From: JAGVSR01 sp033765145
GTDB lineage: Bacteria; Pseudomonadota; Alphaproteobacteria; Rhizobiales; Hyphomicrobiaceae
NCBI GenBank assembly: GCA_033765145.1
Contig: JANRIH010000038.1
Location: 1-64,000, forward strand
Reading direction: 5' to 3'
DNA length: 64,000 nucleotides
In this document: piece by piece, positions 63,577-64,000 of the stretch
How the letters are laid out: every line of letters begins with the position of its first letter
Numbering within the stretch: position 1 is the first letter of the stretch
Program-made: the position numbers and the translations under genes
Notes under the pieces: model-generated
What the model saw: the letters and a program-made list of their open reading frames with translations, nothing else
Database searches by the model: none
What the model was told of the DNA's origin: nothing

Positions 63577-63690
63577 GGGGTGCTCATAGCAGCAAAGCGT
63601 GATGAACCCGTGAACCGGAATGGTTAGCACTCGTCAGATCGCGCGGCCGTGCGCGCGCTGGTAACGCGGGCAAAGCCTCAACTCGCCGCG

Positions 63691-64000
63691 TCAGAACAGG
63701 ATGAAATCGGCTTCAGCAATCGATGTGACGCCCCTCAAGAGAATGTGGCTGTCGCCTACCGCGCCCGGCCCCTGATCGCGATTGATGCGGATCTCGGTCC
63801 CGGAGAAGCCACCGTTGGTCGCGGCCTGGTAGCGAACCTGGCACGTGTTGTTGTCGCCGACGAAATTGGCGGTGCCGATGAAGCTGATGGGGTCGTTGAA
63901 ATCGTGTGACGCCATGAGGCTCAGATCGATCTTGTCGGCCTGGGCGGAATTGAAGTCGGTGATGACGTCGGGGTTCGTGTTGGACGACTCGGACCTGAAA
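63691..64000 (-). CDS. C-terminal part of an RTX/M10-type secreted protein (5' end outside window)
   Basis: About 103 residues are visible, open to the right edge. They end DVITDFNSAQADKIDLSLM ... SFIGTANF ... VRYQAATNGGFSGTEIRINR ... ILLRGVTSIAEADFILF, a pattern typical of the C-terminal domain of M10 serralysin-like and RTX calcium-binding proteins exported by type I secretion. The repeats and catalytic part, if any, lie outside. Confidence 0.75.
   Translation of the reverse strand, partial: FRSESSNTNPDVITDFNSAQADKIDLSLMASHDFNDPISFIGTANFVGDNNTCQVRYQAATNGGFSGTEIRINRDQGPGAVGDSHILLRGVTSIAEADFILF

Noticed and set aside
1..64000. CRISPR arrays, IS elements, rRNA genes
   Set aside because: No regularly spaced repeats, no transposase reading frames and no rRNA-like sequence were found.

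Overview
The window looks like an alphaproteobacterial chromosome, probably order Hyphomicrobiales (Rhizobiales). The evidence is the gene order on the right: hslU-hslV divergent from hisB-DUF2628-hisH, a GlcG-like protein, a TadG-like pilus protein, rplU-rpmA-GNAT-obgE, and a DUF3489-DUF2924-large serine recombinase cassette typical of alphaproteobacterial islands. The genus cannot be named from this sequence.

About positions 1 to 48,600 form a mobile defence island that continues past the left edge. From left to right: (a) a type I Zorya system read leftward (zorA, zorB, zorC, zorD; zorD is cut by the window edge), preceded by an Mrr-like nuclease gene; (b) a four-gene leftward operon of one XRE regulator and three unrecognised proteins, with a perfect 9+2+9 operator at its promoter; (c) a complete type I Wadjet system read rightward (jetA-jetB-jetC-jetD with 4-bp overlaps), followed by a frameshifted small PD-(D/E)XK-like gene; (d) a six-gene leftward operon: sbcD, sbcC, a ClpB-like AAA+ ATPase, a radical SAM activase-like protein, a 2122-residue zinc ribbon/degenerate kinase/SF1 helicase/endonuclease protein, and a coiled-coil protein. 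A divergent WYL-domain (CapW/BrxR-like) regulator faces it, and an inverted repeat overlaps the promoter. This is the best candidate for an undescribed system; (e) a leftward type III-like restriction-modification set (res, mod) with a 109-residue protein and a Z1-domain ATPase downstream, and an OLD-family ABC ATPase/TOPRIM nuclease plus a 44-codon small ORF upstream; (f) DUF3489, DUF2924 and a large serine recombinase, the probable mobility module.

A tRNA-Ser(CGA) gene at 48,866-48,955 marks the change to ordinary chromosome. Beyond it are a GbsR-type regulator/DUF4166/TIGR01777 operon whose promoter holds a 40-bp perfect palindrome, two secreted fasciclin-domain proteins, ribosomal protein and Obg genes, the HslUV protease, histidine biosynthesis genes, and the C-terminal part of an RTX/M10-type secreted protein cut by the right edge.

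The island combines DNA-end and foreign-DNA recognition machines: three SMC/ABC-type ATPases (JetC, SbcC, OLD), two SNF2 or SF2 translocases (ZorD, Res), one SF1 helicase, and several PD-(D/E)XK nucleases. Zorya and type III-like R-M would act on phage DNA at entry and Wadjet on circular plasmids. The SbcCD-radical SAM-kinase/helicase operon probably also acts on DNA or RNA ends, under repression by its WYL protein. All functions are inferred from sequence motifs and gene order read by eye; no database search was run.
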